Source: Aphelenchoides besseyi (taxonomy: Eukaryota; Nematoda; Chromadorea; Rhabditida; Aphelenchoididae). From it: a stretch of 64,000 nt of DNA. Position numbers and translations under genes: made by a program. The stretch is from the NCBI GenBank assembly GCA_024699855.1, contig JAMPIQ010000002.1, positions 7,688,001-7,752,000 of the forward strand. The letters run 5' to 3'. Positions 27,728 through 39,316 of the stretch are shown here, in pieces; position 1 is the first letter of the stretch, and each line of letters begins with the position of its first letter. Below the pieces are notes generated by a model. It did not search any database and was not told the origin of the DNA. It was given only the letters and a program-made list of their open reading frames with translations.

Positions 27728-28201
27728 ATGTCGCTTTTGATTTACCGCTTGTGGGTCAACGACTGTAGTCGAGAAACGGTGTGTGCAAAACAACCAAATC
27801 GTTTTCTTTAACGTGATGGTAATGTTCTTTCTTCGGTATTGTAGTCTGAACTGGTTGATGTCATTCAAAAGCTGAAAATTGGAGACAAAAAGCGGATCAT
27901 AAAATTTTACCAAACAATTTTCAATCGCAATGCTCACGTGTTAGAAATCAAGGGTCTTGAGTTTTGCGGTATTTATCAGACACATGTCATTCCTTTACGC
28001 TCATGCTGTGCACGTGAGTCGAACAGCGAAGTTAAAACGAATCCATTACTCTACGAACATTTCGAATACATGAACTGGATGAATTGGCCGAGAGAAGACG
28101 AAATAAACTACCGCTCATTCGACATTTTACGACCCAATCGCAAGGAACATGAGTTTGTCACCTCAATGGAATGCGACAGCTCCCGAAACAAGTGGGTCTG
28201 A
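27728..28201 (+). CDS. Hypothetical protein, 5' end uncertain
   Basis: From ATG 27,728 the exon encodes MSLLIYRLWVNDCSRET. A 63-nt intron (GTGTGTGC..GTATTGTAG) joins it in phase 0 to SELVDVIQKLKIGDKKRIIK and on to SSRNKWV and the stop at 28,199-28,201. The second exon alone is 357 nt of uninterrupted, ordinary-looking coding sequence with Trp/Tyr-rich FEYMNWMNWPREDEINY. About 135 residues in total. The upstream sequence in this frame is closed 60 nt before the ATG, so further exons would need splicing. No family is recognised and no function is proposed. Confidence 0.5.
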
Positions 28202-28701
28202 GATAACAAGAAGTTGCAGAAAAGAAGTGATAATTGTCACGTCGATACTCCTTTGTTTCAGACGGCAAACAAAACGATTTTACTGTCGATTGTTTCATTG
28301 CAGCCAAACGCTCTAACTGTGTCTTATGTTTTGTTTCGTGAGTTCAACTCGAACTATCGTATGTTCATTGAATAGAAGTTGTTTTCATGAGCTAATTTGT
28401 CCATTAAACGTTCCGTAAAACACAGTCTTTCTATCGAAGACATGTATTGACAATATCGGCATCCAGTAGAATTATTGATTATAACAATTCTGACCTTTAA
28501 ACCAGGCTCATCAGAATCCCAAGATATGAACGAATTTTATTTTCAAGAAACTTGTGGACCAGAATTAATTTTAGAGTTTTTGTTTCTATATCTATTTGTA
28601 TGTAACGATCTTTGTACAACTATTAGTTAAAAGAAAACCACTCGTAATGCACTACAACAACTAAATTAGACCGGTAAACGAAAAACTGGCAATGAATTTG
28701 G
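28202..28701. other. Convergent intergenic region
   Basis: About 500 bp of AT-rich sequence between two converging 3' ends; nothing recognisable. Confidence 0.4.
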
Positions 28702-30838
28702 TCACGAAGTTGTTTGACGTCGCTCTCGTCGAATTTGTGGTCCCACCGATTGATGACGACGTGCAATTGGCTTATTGGCAGCCATGTCCGTAGGTTCACC
28801 TAATAGATCTACTAACTTTTCTCCAAACTCATCGATTAGATCGATATTCTGAAAAAACATTGCAATGCTACACTTCTATGTAACATACCGAATGCAACCA
28901 AAGAAGCGAACTCCAAACCATGTCGATCAGTTTGCCGTCGTCAATTTGATCGATGCGTACGTTAATTCCGACGGGACAGATTCGTGTGAACGGTATACCC
29001 GAAGCGGCACAACGGTCCTCAGCGCTCTGGATCACAGATTTTTCGTGTCCAACAACTTGTTCCATTAGTAAAACTGCCAAGTCCGCCAAATGACGACCAC
29101 GACGTCCAATAGATGTTCCCGATCGATATCGTCGTTTCGATTCTTTGGGTTCTCCGGTGCCAACACTCAAAACGAGTCCCAATTGAATTGCTTGACCTGC
29201 TTGAAGTGACTTGTCATACTCCTGAAAATGAAGTTTAGTGCCATCAGATAGTTGAAACTTACGGCAAACAAAACGTTAAGTGGACAATTAGCGACTAGTG
29301 AGCCGTCGACAAACCGATGATCGCCCATTTCGTGCGCATTAAAATAAGTCGGTGCTGCGCTAAAAACATGCATTTTATTATTGGATACGAGCGTCTTGTT
29401 CAACCTGCTTGCACGAGCTGCATCTCGCAGTTTCACGTCCTCGAAAGACTTCTTATTTCGAACTGGATAATTTCGAAAAACGTGTAATCGACCGGGCGTT
29501 GTACTAATATCCAAAGTTGGAACAGTAAGACGTTTTGGGCATTGAGCAAAAGTGTCCTTCTCATCACCAAATACTCGATCCAATACTCCTTCGACTCGAG
29601 CCGTCTACAAATATCAACTTTATTCGATGTTTATGACTCTCGACTAACCTGTTTCTCGACAACATTCCCGAATAACCTTTTCATTGTTGATTTGTCCAAA
29701 AAGATGATGTTTTTCATCTCAAAATACAGGAAGAACGTATCGGTAATCGAATTGCCTTTCGCCAGCGCTAAGCTTAGCATTGATCCCGTGCTACACCCCA
29801 CAAACCAGTCAGCTAGATTTGGCAACGACTCGTCTCCGAGAAGGCGACGAGAAGCAAACAACAAGCAAGTAATCGACACCAAGCCTCTAGAATTGGTTGA
29901 GATTAACAGAGACAATCAGTTGTGACTGAAACCTCATTCCTCCACCGTCCAACGAAACGGCGAATAGTTTTCGTTTTTCCGCCTTCAGACGTTTTTGACT
30001 GATTCGAATCGGAGTCTAAACATTCGTTTGTAATCGACAGCTATTGACACCAAAACCCACGGAGTTAAATTGAGCGTCGTAGATCTGTTTTGCGTACTGA
30101 AGAAACTCTTGATATTTGGACAAACACATCGAACAAACGGTCCCGGTCTGTTCCCGTTCTTCTAACAGCCGATTCCCTTCTTTGTTTTCGTAAAGAGCTT
30201 CGGGATCGGCCCCTAAAAGAAAGAGGATTCGAACATCGGTAATCGAACATTCTGGAGCTGTCCAAGCGTCGAGTAGACGTGTTGTTAGCTGAAAGCAGAG
30301 TTCATTTGTGTTTTGATGTTAGTGCCCGAAGTTGAATTTTTAACATTCTACTCTCACACTTTCTTGTTCTCGTCGTTTTGAAGTTCGAATTTCGTGGAAT
30401 TCGACCACTCATCGCAAACAAACAGTCCTCAAAATACATACCGCAAAATTCCGATTCTTTTGCCCAAAATTTTGTGTTAATCATCGTTCCTTGTAAATTC
30501 GTTTTTCTTATCAAAATCCGCTCAACAGCTGTGAACGTAAAAACTAAAAGAGAACATAAGTGCAGCTGATCGGTTTGTCACTTCTGAGCCAAAGAAAATG
30601 ATCAATTCTTAGGCAACGGCTTCGAGAGACGTTTTTCTCGCCTTCAACTTCGCACGTCATTTCGAAAATCAAAACAGCAAAACTGAACGATTCAACCGAT
30701 CTTCACAACTGAGACAATCCTTTGAAGCACAGTACTCACCTGCTCTTTAGTTGCTTTTTTGGCAAATGAGATCAAACTTTGGATTCGTTCCAACTTCTTG
30801 TGACTTGAAGTTGTGTGAGCGCATCGGGAAGGAGCCAT
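28702..30838 (-). CDS. Patatin-like / calcium-independent phospholipase A2
   Basis: Read from ATG 30,838 (MAPSRCAHTTSSHKK) through a first intron of about 450 nt, then short introns, to TGA 28,702. The catalytic features of the patatin fold are present: oxyanion loop LDGGGMRGLVS, nucleophile elbow GCSTGS (GxSxG), and the dyad Asp in RFVDGSLVANCP. An N-terminal segment (RILFLLGADPEALYENKEGN) looks like one ankyrin-type unit, as in PLA2G6-like enzymes. Further conserved text: FSAAPTYFNAHEMGDHRFVD and GLVLSVGTGEPKESKRRYRS. The enzyme would hydrolyse the sn-2 acyl chain of phospholipids without Ca2+. The start is the first ATG of the open frame. The protein is much shorter N-terminally than PLA2G6, which has several ankyrin repeats. 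Confidence 0.88.
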
Positions 30839-32505
30839 TTTGCCAACTCGTAATCGCGGAACCAGAACTCCAAGGCGGCCGTTCGATGGCGAATCGGGAG
30901 ACTGTGTGAGTGCCGTTTTGAATTCCACAGAATCTAGCGACGAGCAAAAAGGTGAGTAGTCTGTGGACGGAGCAAATGAAATCGCACGAACTCAAGAGCG
31001 TTCCGTGAGCGCAGAAGATTAATATACGGGAGAATAGGCCTGAAGGCACTGAAATACGAAAACTGATGCCCAGCGATATGAATGGCAACCGAAGGCCGCG
31101 TATTTCGAATTCGCGTCAACAATCTCAAAGGCTACTGATTACTATTTTATTATCGGGAAAGCGAATCAAAAACGTCTAAACAATAAAAAATTGACGTCAA
31201 ATTTTGAGACAGAGAAGAAGTCGAAGGGCAAATTTTGTTTTGTTGATTCCCGAAAATTGGGGCCCTTCGATTCGAAAGTCCCCGCGATCGTTGAAACCAA
31301 TCGAAGAAGATGTACGTGCGTGTGTGAGAACGTCAAAGATCGAGGAAAAGTGTTTGCGACAAAAATACACGCGAAAGTGTAAACTTTGATCAGACTCATT
31401 ATCTGATTCTCATTTTGACTGCAAAACAAAGTTTTTGACAAAAAACCCTTTGATGTCTGTTTTCAAACCAAAAAGGTCGCCGGTCGTTGCGGAAATTGAA
31501 GCGTCCGGTAGTCACGAACACAAAGTCGCTGGTGTAGCAGAAAATGTAAAACTACTTTCGCAAAAAACTAGTGACAAAAAGTCGAAACTGAAGATCCTTT
31601 TCGTTCTAATCGTCGAAACGAAAAATTAGGCCAACGGTTTTGCGTCCAAATTGCACGTTTCCCTTTCTTTTGGTCTCCTCCTTCTTTTGGAGTTTATAAA
31701 AAACGGTGCTCCTTCTTCAAAATGTCCTTCGACCAAGAGAAAACTTTCGGTTCGTCCCACTGAAAACGCCCCGAAGGCACAAACGTTCTTTCAACCTTCG
31801 GCTGTCTGCCGAATTTTCCGTCTGAAGAACATTACTCATGGATATAACGGAAAAAGGCCAATTCGTGCGACCGAACAGATGGAACAAATAAGCCAAATTA
31901 GAAATCGCTGCACTCAACAAGTACCTAATTCTCAACAACTACTTCATGAAGACGATTACTAGGTAGTAAAAGTAAGAACGCAATTGTTCACGAATCCAGT
32001 GAAAATTCAAGATAAACACGAAGGTTCTTGAACGTTCTTCCTCGTTAGTTCGCATTCGTACATCATTGAGTGGAACAGGATTCCCATAGACAAACTGAAG
32101 AGATAATGCGGAAAGATGCTGCTCGAACGCTTTCAAAACCGTTGGACCGAAAATTCGATTTTCGAGGCCAAAAAGCAAAAATAATTTGCAGCATTGGACT
32201 TTGCCCTTTGAGTCCTTTCAAACAACCATACTGTTCTCGCTGCAGAGTACGGAAACAACGAACGTTCGCTTTTTAAAGCCAGCGGCCCCAAGGAAGCAAA
32301 AAGGTGTGTTTTTTTATGTGCCGAATTTGATACCACAAACAGTCATTGTAGAAACCCTACCTAGAGAATGAATCACTAAAATGGGCGAAACCCTTCGAGC
32401 CAAATGACGTTCAAATTAGTCTTATGCAATTTGTCATACATTGATGTCGAATACAGCGATAAAACAAGATGTATTGTTTAGATACAAAGTTCATTCTATT
32501 GACAT
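30839..32505. other. Intergenic region between the phospholipase and the inverted repeat
   Basis: About 1.7 kb with short open frames on both strands but no convincing exon chain. It directly abuts the left repeat arm, whose identity starts at 32,506. Confidence 0.4.
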
Positions 32506-32574
32506 CAAAAGTTTATTCAAAGAGGACTGCTCAATTGGAAGTGTTCGATTTCGAAGATTGACCTAAAATGCTGG

Positions 32575-33855
32575 TCACTGATCAGTTTGTTTGTTGGACA
32601 TACCCAATGACTTGGTGGAAAGAACCGTTGCATAGGAATCGGAGCTCGAAAGACGAGTTCGACTTCCGATCGAAGAGCCTGAAACAAGCGAAGGATCTGT
32701 GATGAGAGTTCGACTTACGATTCGAAGCAACGAAAACCGGACTCTTTGGTCTAGCTTTGACATCCGAATAGCGACTGGAATGTACGGATGAAGGTCACGA
32801 AAGCGAACTCACCTGTTTTCGATAACCGAAATGAGCGGCAGTCCCGTCTGAAGTCGTGAGTCGTGACCGCTCGGATATCCGCAGCGTGCGAAGTGACCTT
32901 TCACGTGCTCGGCAATCAGACACAAACGACTACAACGCGCCCCATCCAACAGACGATCCATGGCTTCGACCAGTTGGACATCAGCCGAAAACAACTGATG
33001 GGCAACAATACGCAGCTGCGCGCGATCGGAGTCGCGTAGAAAGCTCGAACGAACGGTCGAGAGCAGTTGACGAAGCACCGCGTAGGTGGGTTGACCGTCA
33101 AAGTTCTTGGCGGCCCATTGAATCGCCATTTCGGCGATCTGGAATTCCGATTTCACGGGCAAATCGCATTTGTTGAGCAGAGTCACGACCAGTGGCAGTG
33201 AGTAGCGATGGAACTGGTTGGATGCAAAAAGAGAAGTGGAGATCGAGGAGAAGAGCGCCAAGAACTTCTCTCGAACTCGAATATCTGCCGCAACCTCCCA
33301 ATCCGAACCGATCAGCTTCGCCACCCACTGCAATCCACTGCTCGAACGACCATCCGCGTCCATGCACTCAATCAGATGCTAAAACCCACAGGATCGAAGC
33401 GAGCTCCGAGCATTCAAACCTCAATGGTCTTTTCCTTCAGTCCGTCGATTTCGAAGATCGCCGCCAACTGCAGTAGGTCGTAGATCAACTGGCGATTGAT
33501 ACGCAACTCGGTGGGTTGACATCGCCGAGAAAGTCGACGAGAAGACGAACAGCATCAACTTCGTAACAAGTCAGGTCGATTTCTCGCGGCACCTGATGAC
33601 TCTCGCTGATCTGAACCAACCGTACACAACCGCTCGTCAAGAACTCACTCGTTTGATTTTCGTCGAATGTTTTGCGAACTGTTGCACGGCGATCGGATAG
33701 TTGCGACGACGAGTATGAAGCACAATCGACTGACGATCGCCGGCCCCATACTTGAACAGCTCGGAGGATGGGCTAAACGATCGATCGAATGAAGTGCTGG
33801 AGCATACTCACTCGTTCAGGTTTACACCGCTTTCCGACTGAATCGACTTGTGCAT
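32575..33855 (-). pseudogene. Left-arm copy of the BTB-BACK gene (gene B), frameshifted
   Basis: Same exon structure as the intact right-arm gene at 59,336-60,617, with the same ATG (33,855) and stop (32,575). A single T is missing at 33,505-33,506 (plus-strand GCAACTC; right arm has three T where this has two) inside the exon that encodes the end of the BTB domain. Translation goes out of frame after ...FLGDVNPPS and stops soon. The downstream BACK-like exon is open and has one amino-acid change relative to the right copy (KGHFARCG instead of KGRFARCG). Either a very young pseudogene or a base-calling error. Confidence 0.75.
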
Positions 33856-33989
33856 TTCGGTCGAACTGACCGACAAACGAAATGACTTTTCTTCGAAGTG
33901 TTCATTGCATTTGTTCCCCCAACTGACTCATTAACTTTTATTGAGATTTGAGAATCTAGAAATCCAATTGGGAACTGAGAAAAAAGCAG

Positions 33990-35400
33990 TCAATCTGTGA
34001 TGTCCATATTCGCGTCGGAGAAGAAGTCGAAGGGATCATCAGTCTCGGGATCGAATGGTGCCGGCAATCTTGGAGGCGTTTTGAATTCCGGACTCCGAGC
34101 AGGTTCCTTGTAGTTGAAATGCGGACGCATTCGAACATCCGCATCTAGAAACTCGTCAGTCTCCTTCGACTGCAAACTTACGGTGACTGACACTCGGCGA
34201 CGAAACGTCGAGGTCCGGATCGAACGAAAAGCACGAGCTGGACAAACCGTTGCTGGAGCCTGCGGTATGAATCGAGAGCACCGAACTCTTTGGCGAAAAT
34301 GAATGCAAACTGAGACGCAAGGACTCCGACCGCTCAGCAATAAACGAGCTGCTATCGGCATCGAAAGGCGAACCAACCGACCATTCCCGAGATCTTGACG
34401 CACTTCGATCGCGTGTACTCCACTTCTCGGGACTCTCCGGCGACTCGGAACTAACGTTGAAGTTGAACGGGTCTGTGGTATTCAACGAGTCCAAAAGGTT
34501 CTTGTTCTCACGTGCTGCTTCTTGAATCGTCTGAAACGCAAGCCATCACTCACGCGGCTCCTCACTTGCCGTGTTGAACTCGTCCCGAATCGTCTCTTTG
34601 TCGGCCGACTGTTGGAAACCTTTTCGACAAAGATCTGTGACCAGGCGACCGTACGTAAGTGCGTGACCGTTACGCAAAGGCAACGGCGGAAGAGTGGCCA
34701 TCGACTTCGCGACCATCTCGTCCATGTTGATCGCGGGTGTCTCCGACAACTCGTTTTCTTCCGTTCGCGTCTTCGACGTCTTGAGTGGCGGCGACAAAGT
34801 GCGTTCGTCCGTCGCAGAAAACTCGTTGATGTCGAAAGACGGTTGAACCGGAGATGGCAAACGAGCAGTTGGACGTTGTGGTCCACGCGATGCTGTCGGT
34901 CGAGCTTCGCGTTGGGAAGCTGCCGATTTGCGCACTTTCCGCGGAATGACCACCTCGTTCTCCGGACAATCGAAGATGCCAAAGGGATCATTGTCTCCCG
35001 TGTGCTCCGACACTTCTCGATTCATTCGCCGTCCAAGACTGAAGAACAGGTGGTCAGAATTCGGAAGCGCCTTCGACACCTACAATTGGTTTCTGCGCAG
35101 GAACGTCAGACCTCGACCCGGATGTCCCATCGGAACGAGCGTCTCGTCGCCACTACCCGATTCTGGTGGGGCGTGATTCCACTGGTGACTGTTGTTGTCT
35201 GCCGGCTTCCTCGTGATCCACTTCAGATCTTCGGCTGCCTAAATCAGAAGACTAGAACAGAAATGGAACTCAACGCTCACTCCTCTTCGCACCTCCGGAT
35301 CGTCGACTGCACGAACGATTTTGGAAAAAATGGCGTTGTCGAAGATCCCCTCCTTGTTGATGGGTCGAGTTCGCTTCTGTTTGACCTGTGGTTTAAACAT
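33990..35400 (-). CDS. Gene A, left-arm copy: disordered protein with DPF motifs, intact
   Basis: From ATG 35,400 (MFKPQVKQKRTRPINKEGIF) the exons join in frame: KIVRAVDDPEVRRG|AAEDLKWITR, then LTFLRRNQ(F)|LGRRMNRE, a long exon ending DEFNT, a GC-AG intron, TIQEAARENKNLLDSL, and SVSHH|ADVRMRPHFNYKEP to the end DFFSDANMDITD. About 415 residues, Ser/Pro-rich and mostly disordered, with proline-directed sites (LPSPV, TLSPPL, ESPEKW, GSPF, RSPEF). It contains three DPF motifs (DNDPFGIF, TTDPFNF, DDPFDFF). DPF is the motif by which accessory proteins bind the AP-2 alpha ear, but this is only a suggestion; the proline-directed sites would equally suit a mitotic kinase substrate. The family is not recognised. 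Confidence 0.7.
34531..34569 (-). other. GC-AG intron in gene A (left copy)
   Basis: On the minus strand the exon ends GAGTTCAACACG, the intron starts GCAAGTGAGG and ends GCGTTTCAG (39 nt), joining DEFNT to TIQEAARE in phase 0. The GT two bases further would shift the frame into an early stop. The right copy has the same intron at 58,620-58,658. Confidence 0.65.
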
Positions 35401-35513
35401 CGCCACTGATGAGCAGACCCTTCGCTTGCGCCAATCCACTCGTTTTCTTGGAATTTCAGTCAGAACCAAAAATCGTTCTATTGATTCTTTTCGTATTGTC
35501 CGCAATTTACGAC

Positions 35514-38500
35514 TTATAAAAACGGATAGATTGTGTTTAGCTGTTAATTACTTGATCGATATAATTAGTTAACTTTAAAGCTTTTAAATGATTTGGTCTT
35601 TAGTTGACACTAATATTAAGTCCAAGAGTATTGTCGTTTTTGTATAATCGAATTGACATTTCTTTTTCCGTGGTGGTACAATTTTAAGATATAAGTCGAT
35701 GTTTTGATGTATATGTACCTCAAGTTTCTAGTTGAATTGATAGGACCTCCAATCGACCCAAAGAAACTATTAGTCGAGTTTACATTTCGATTTTGATGAA
35801 CAAACAAACTTTGCATTTTCGTTGGTTACAGAGATTTTTCAGTTGTTATAACCAATCTGTTGACACGATAGTTGCTTGTTGGGTGTAATTTTCTCAACGT
35901 TTTTAAATTCCATTTGCTAAACAATCATAGACTTTTTGTCGCTCTGATTCTCATGCTCTTAACTGAACGGGAATGACGAAGCGGAAGACAAACCGAACGG
36001 ATAGACGGCCCCAGAAAGCTCTGCATTCGCACTGAATTTCACGTGAACATTCGAGTTCGTTTTCTGTTGTCGGCAACGGCCAATTCAAAAGACGATCGTT
36101 GACATGGTAACCGTGGAGTTGTTTTTAGGTCACAAGTTGACTTATTGGTTACGATAACTTCGCTAAGCGGCTTGAATGACCTCGCAGTTATCTATTGCTA
36201 AACTTTGCCCCTTTTTGATAAAATCGCTGAAATTTTGACGAATTATGATTCCCGACACAAATTGAAACCTTCGAGTGATGACGCGCGAAAACCAACAACG
36301 AGCAGCAAAACAATGTTCAGTTAACTGAAGAACACTGTTCGCCGACTTCTGTTTCAAAACGTCATCTCAAAATAAGAATCTGAATACGCGAACAGAAACT
36401 AGAAAACGAGTCCATTGCACTTGGCCGATCCATTTTCTTATCATCGTCCTTTGGGTCGGCAAATTTCCTTAGCAATAAAACCGAAATCATTCTTCTTTTC
36501 CTCTTCATTTTGATGGATGGAAGTTGAAGAAGAACGTCGAGAAAAAGAAAAAAACTTTCAAAAGTCGGCGAGTTCCGGGTCTTCGCAGTAAACGTTTTGT
36601 TTTTAAAAGAAAATCACACGGTGCGAATCATTACACCGTTTGGTCGCGCACTCTCAAGTTGGTGTCCTTGATTCCAATCACAACCCAAAGGTTTCTCGAT
36701 GTAAAGTCTTGACTACAACGCGCGTCGTCGAAGTGCAAATCGACGAAGTTCCGATGAAATACGTGCACTAAATCTCCTTGACAAATCACTTGACTACCAA
36801 AGTAATTTGCGCGCATGACATCGAGAGAAAAGTCGTAAATCAGAGCGATTTCGACAGCTGTGATATTCGGAAGCGATCTTTAAAAATTGAAAGATTATTA
36901 CTCAGGAATCAATTGCGTAAATTGGAAAAACATGTTTTTTGGGTTTTGAAATCACAGGTTTGCGTTGGAATTAGTTTTTGAAGTTTGCCTTGATGCCATC
37001 GACTACTTAGAAGTGTCGTAATCTTCGGTTATTCAAAGGCCGTGAGCTCAAATGGCCGTTATCGCTCTGAAAGCGCGTGTGAACATTCACGGTGTGTTCT
37101 CCGTGAAGCCACCACGTTTGAGGTCCTTCACGTGCCACGTTTTTTGTGGCAAAAACTGCTGTGCGATGTTGGAATTCGAAACCTTTGTTTTGGGCTAGTC
37201 GTCGTATTTCAACTGATGACATTCGGTCAGAAATGTCGTTTACGAGTCCAAAGAACATCAGACCATGAGCAATCGCAACAATCTTTTTTCCAAATTTAAC
37301 TGCCCATTTCATTGAACCTCATATTGAAATCGCCTAAACATTAAAAGGTCGTAAAAATGGACCGGTTCTTCCTCTCGTTTCCTGATTGCACGTTTCCAAT
37401 TATGTGTACAAGCGACGGAAAAAAGTGCGAACATTTTGCCCACGAGTGCAATCAAAGGTCGGGAGTCGCGGCGTTTAAACGGACCGCAAAGTGATTGAGT
37501 GCAGCGAATTCCCCTATCGCACTTTTAAAAGTCATGTGGCACACAAATTCGCGTCTTTTTACTGCAATCAAGAGATGGACGTGATCGTAAAAGCTTTCAC
37601 GCGAATTTTCGCTGATAGGCGAGAAGAAGGTTAATGAAATTGGGGACACGTTTCACATCGTCATCGGTCTGTTCGTTTGGTGGCCATGACGTTGCGAAAG
37701 AGGAAGAAAAAATGACAAAAAGTCACGAAGGACAAATGGCATTTTGATTGAAATGTGAATACGATGAGATTCCAGACGCCGAAAAGGTTCCTGATTTTTA
37801 TTTGAGTTCGTTTTCGGTCTCCGAGTGATCGATAGCTTTTGGCGGCCAAATCGAATAGTCTACGGGATCTTCGATTTGAGAATCAAATTAGTTGGTAAGC
37901 GGAGGTTTGTTTTTACTCACTTTACGTCTATACGGCAGTCAAGAGGTTGTTGTTGAGCTTAGTGGTTTTGAACTTTTCCTCTCGATCCAATGGACTCTGT
38001 TCTCTGCGTCGCAAAGCCACTAGTTGTGGCCAAAAATAACGACGGGTTTAAATTTGACGATCTTTCAAAACCACAGAAAATTTGAGAGCATTCGGGAATT
38101 TTTCGCGAGTATGTGAAGGCCACATGGTGAATTGCGAAATCCCGTGAATTTCATGCGGAAGCGAGTTCCCTTCTTTTGCCTCTGAAAAGTCGGGCCACGA
38201 CGGGAATTCGAGGTTGGGGTTGTCCTCTGCTCTCGACGTGCTGGATTTGGGCGTCCGCTTTCGGTTTTTTGGGCCTAACAGTTCTCCGCCCAAACGAATT
38301 CTTCAACGAAACGCGTGTCGCTTTTAGATTGCCAGTCGAGTGTCCGTTCGTTTGGACCAGGAGGCTGCCGATGAATTGGTGTTGAGATGAAAAATACGGT
38401 GGTGAGAAATGGCTGTTCGGCGTTCAGGTTCTTTGACAGTTTCGTCTGTTGGGTCATTTTCAGAGGGTTGAGAATGAGCGTAGAGTCATGTTTTGTGCGC

Positions 38501-39077
38501 TCTTCTCTGCTTTTAGTTTTCAATTTGCTTCGGCAATTTTGCTTCGATCTTGGAGATGTTCAAGATTAGAAGGCCTATAGCAAATGAAACATACCAAGTG
38601 CTTAACGCAAAAAGTGTACTGTAGATGTTTGTTTCCGAAGTTTCCAGAAATTTCGACGTGATTGTTATTGTTGGCGTAGGGATCGATGTTCGTGCCGCGC
38701 TCATTGCGGTTAAGTGGCCAACGACCGTGGAGTTTGTTCTCTGATCGCGCGTCGGTAGCCGCTCGGTAGTCTCCACATTCTTTTCGCTATTTCTTCTCGA
38801 CTGACATTTCGCTGAGCGACGATTGCGAAAGTACAAAGAATTTTAGGGCTCTTAAGCGGTTGGTTATGAAAACAGCTGCCGTCGAGAAGGGGATGATCGT
38901 CGAGAAGAAAGTCGATCCGCTTACGCGAAGTCATCATTTCAATGTTGAGCTTGTGGCCACCGGCGGTGCAAAGATCATAAGCGTTAAGGGACGTCGCTCG
39001 TCATAATCAACGCTAAACGGGGCGGGAACTAATATTTTGCTTTCGTTTTAAAGAGGCGGAGGCTAATGGCCGGTTGG
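35514..39077. other. Gene-poor stretch
   Basis: About 3.6 kb between the left repeat arm and the trehalase promoter. Several open frames of 60-107 codons on both strands show no consistent splicing or family resemblance. One minus-strand frame (38,513-38,836) includes a hydrophobic segment, TWYVSFAIGLLILNIS, but lacks other support. Confidence 0.4.
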
Positions 39078-39116
39078 TATAAAAAAGCGATCATCTTCTC
39101 GATCCCGTTCAGTTTG
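39078..39116 (+). promoter_or_regulatory. TATA box plus initiator for trehalase
   Basis: TATAAAAAA begins at 39,078, and TTCAGTTTG with the initiator A at 39,111 lies 33 nt downstream of the first T. This is the classical TATA-Inr spacing. The inferred 5'-UTR exon runs from 39,111 to GTTTTCCTACC, followed by a 67-nt intron GTACAG..TTGCAG (ending at about 39,237). That UTR exon contains no ATG, consistent with its role. Confidence 0.55.
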
Positions 39117-39316
39117 TCAACGTCGCTTCGCATCAACGCGGTTTCGTATTTGTCTCTCCGATCTTGTTTTCCTACCGTACAGTGAAATCGAACGTGTTTG
39201 CTGCTCCGATTAATCCATTGACTTTATTTCATTGCAGGAAACCGTCAGGACTTCTCACTGTTACGCTTAGCGTACAGTTGAACTTGGTATCAAACGTCAT
39301 CAAATTAGTAGATAGT

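Larger units (their letters stand above)
32506..35513 (-). repeat. Left arm of a 3-kb inverted duplication (two-gene cassette)
   Basis: This 3,008-bp segment is the reverse complement of 57,674-60,686. Identity starts at CAAAAGTTTATTCAAAGAGG and ends at CGCAATTTACGAC; sequence outside both ends is unrelated. The differences found are one substitution (32,894) and three indels. The unit starts about 113 bp upstream of the gene A start codon and ends just past the polyadenylation signal of gene B, so it is exactly the two-gene cassette. Confidence 0.95.

Noticed and set aside
27358..27768. 136-codon plus-strand frame rich in Arg, Ser and Cys
   Set aside because: Unlike the neighbouring coding sequence, with no family match; a different frame in the same area fits better but could not be joined.
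34522..35409. Longest single open frame in the left arm (295 codons, plus strand) and its mirror at 58,011-58,667
   Set aside because: It is antisense to gene A, Arg/Ser-rich without domains, and ignores the introns. The opposite strand gives a coherent spliced protein.
39066..39173. ATG with a signal-like sequence just before trehalase (MAGWYKKAIIFSIPF)
   Set aside because: It overlaps the TATA box and precedes the inferred transcription start, and its phase does not match the next exon.
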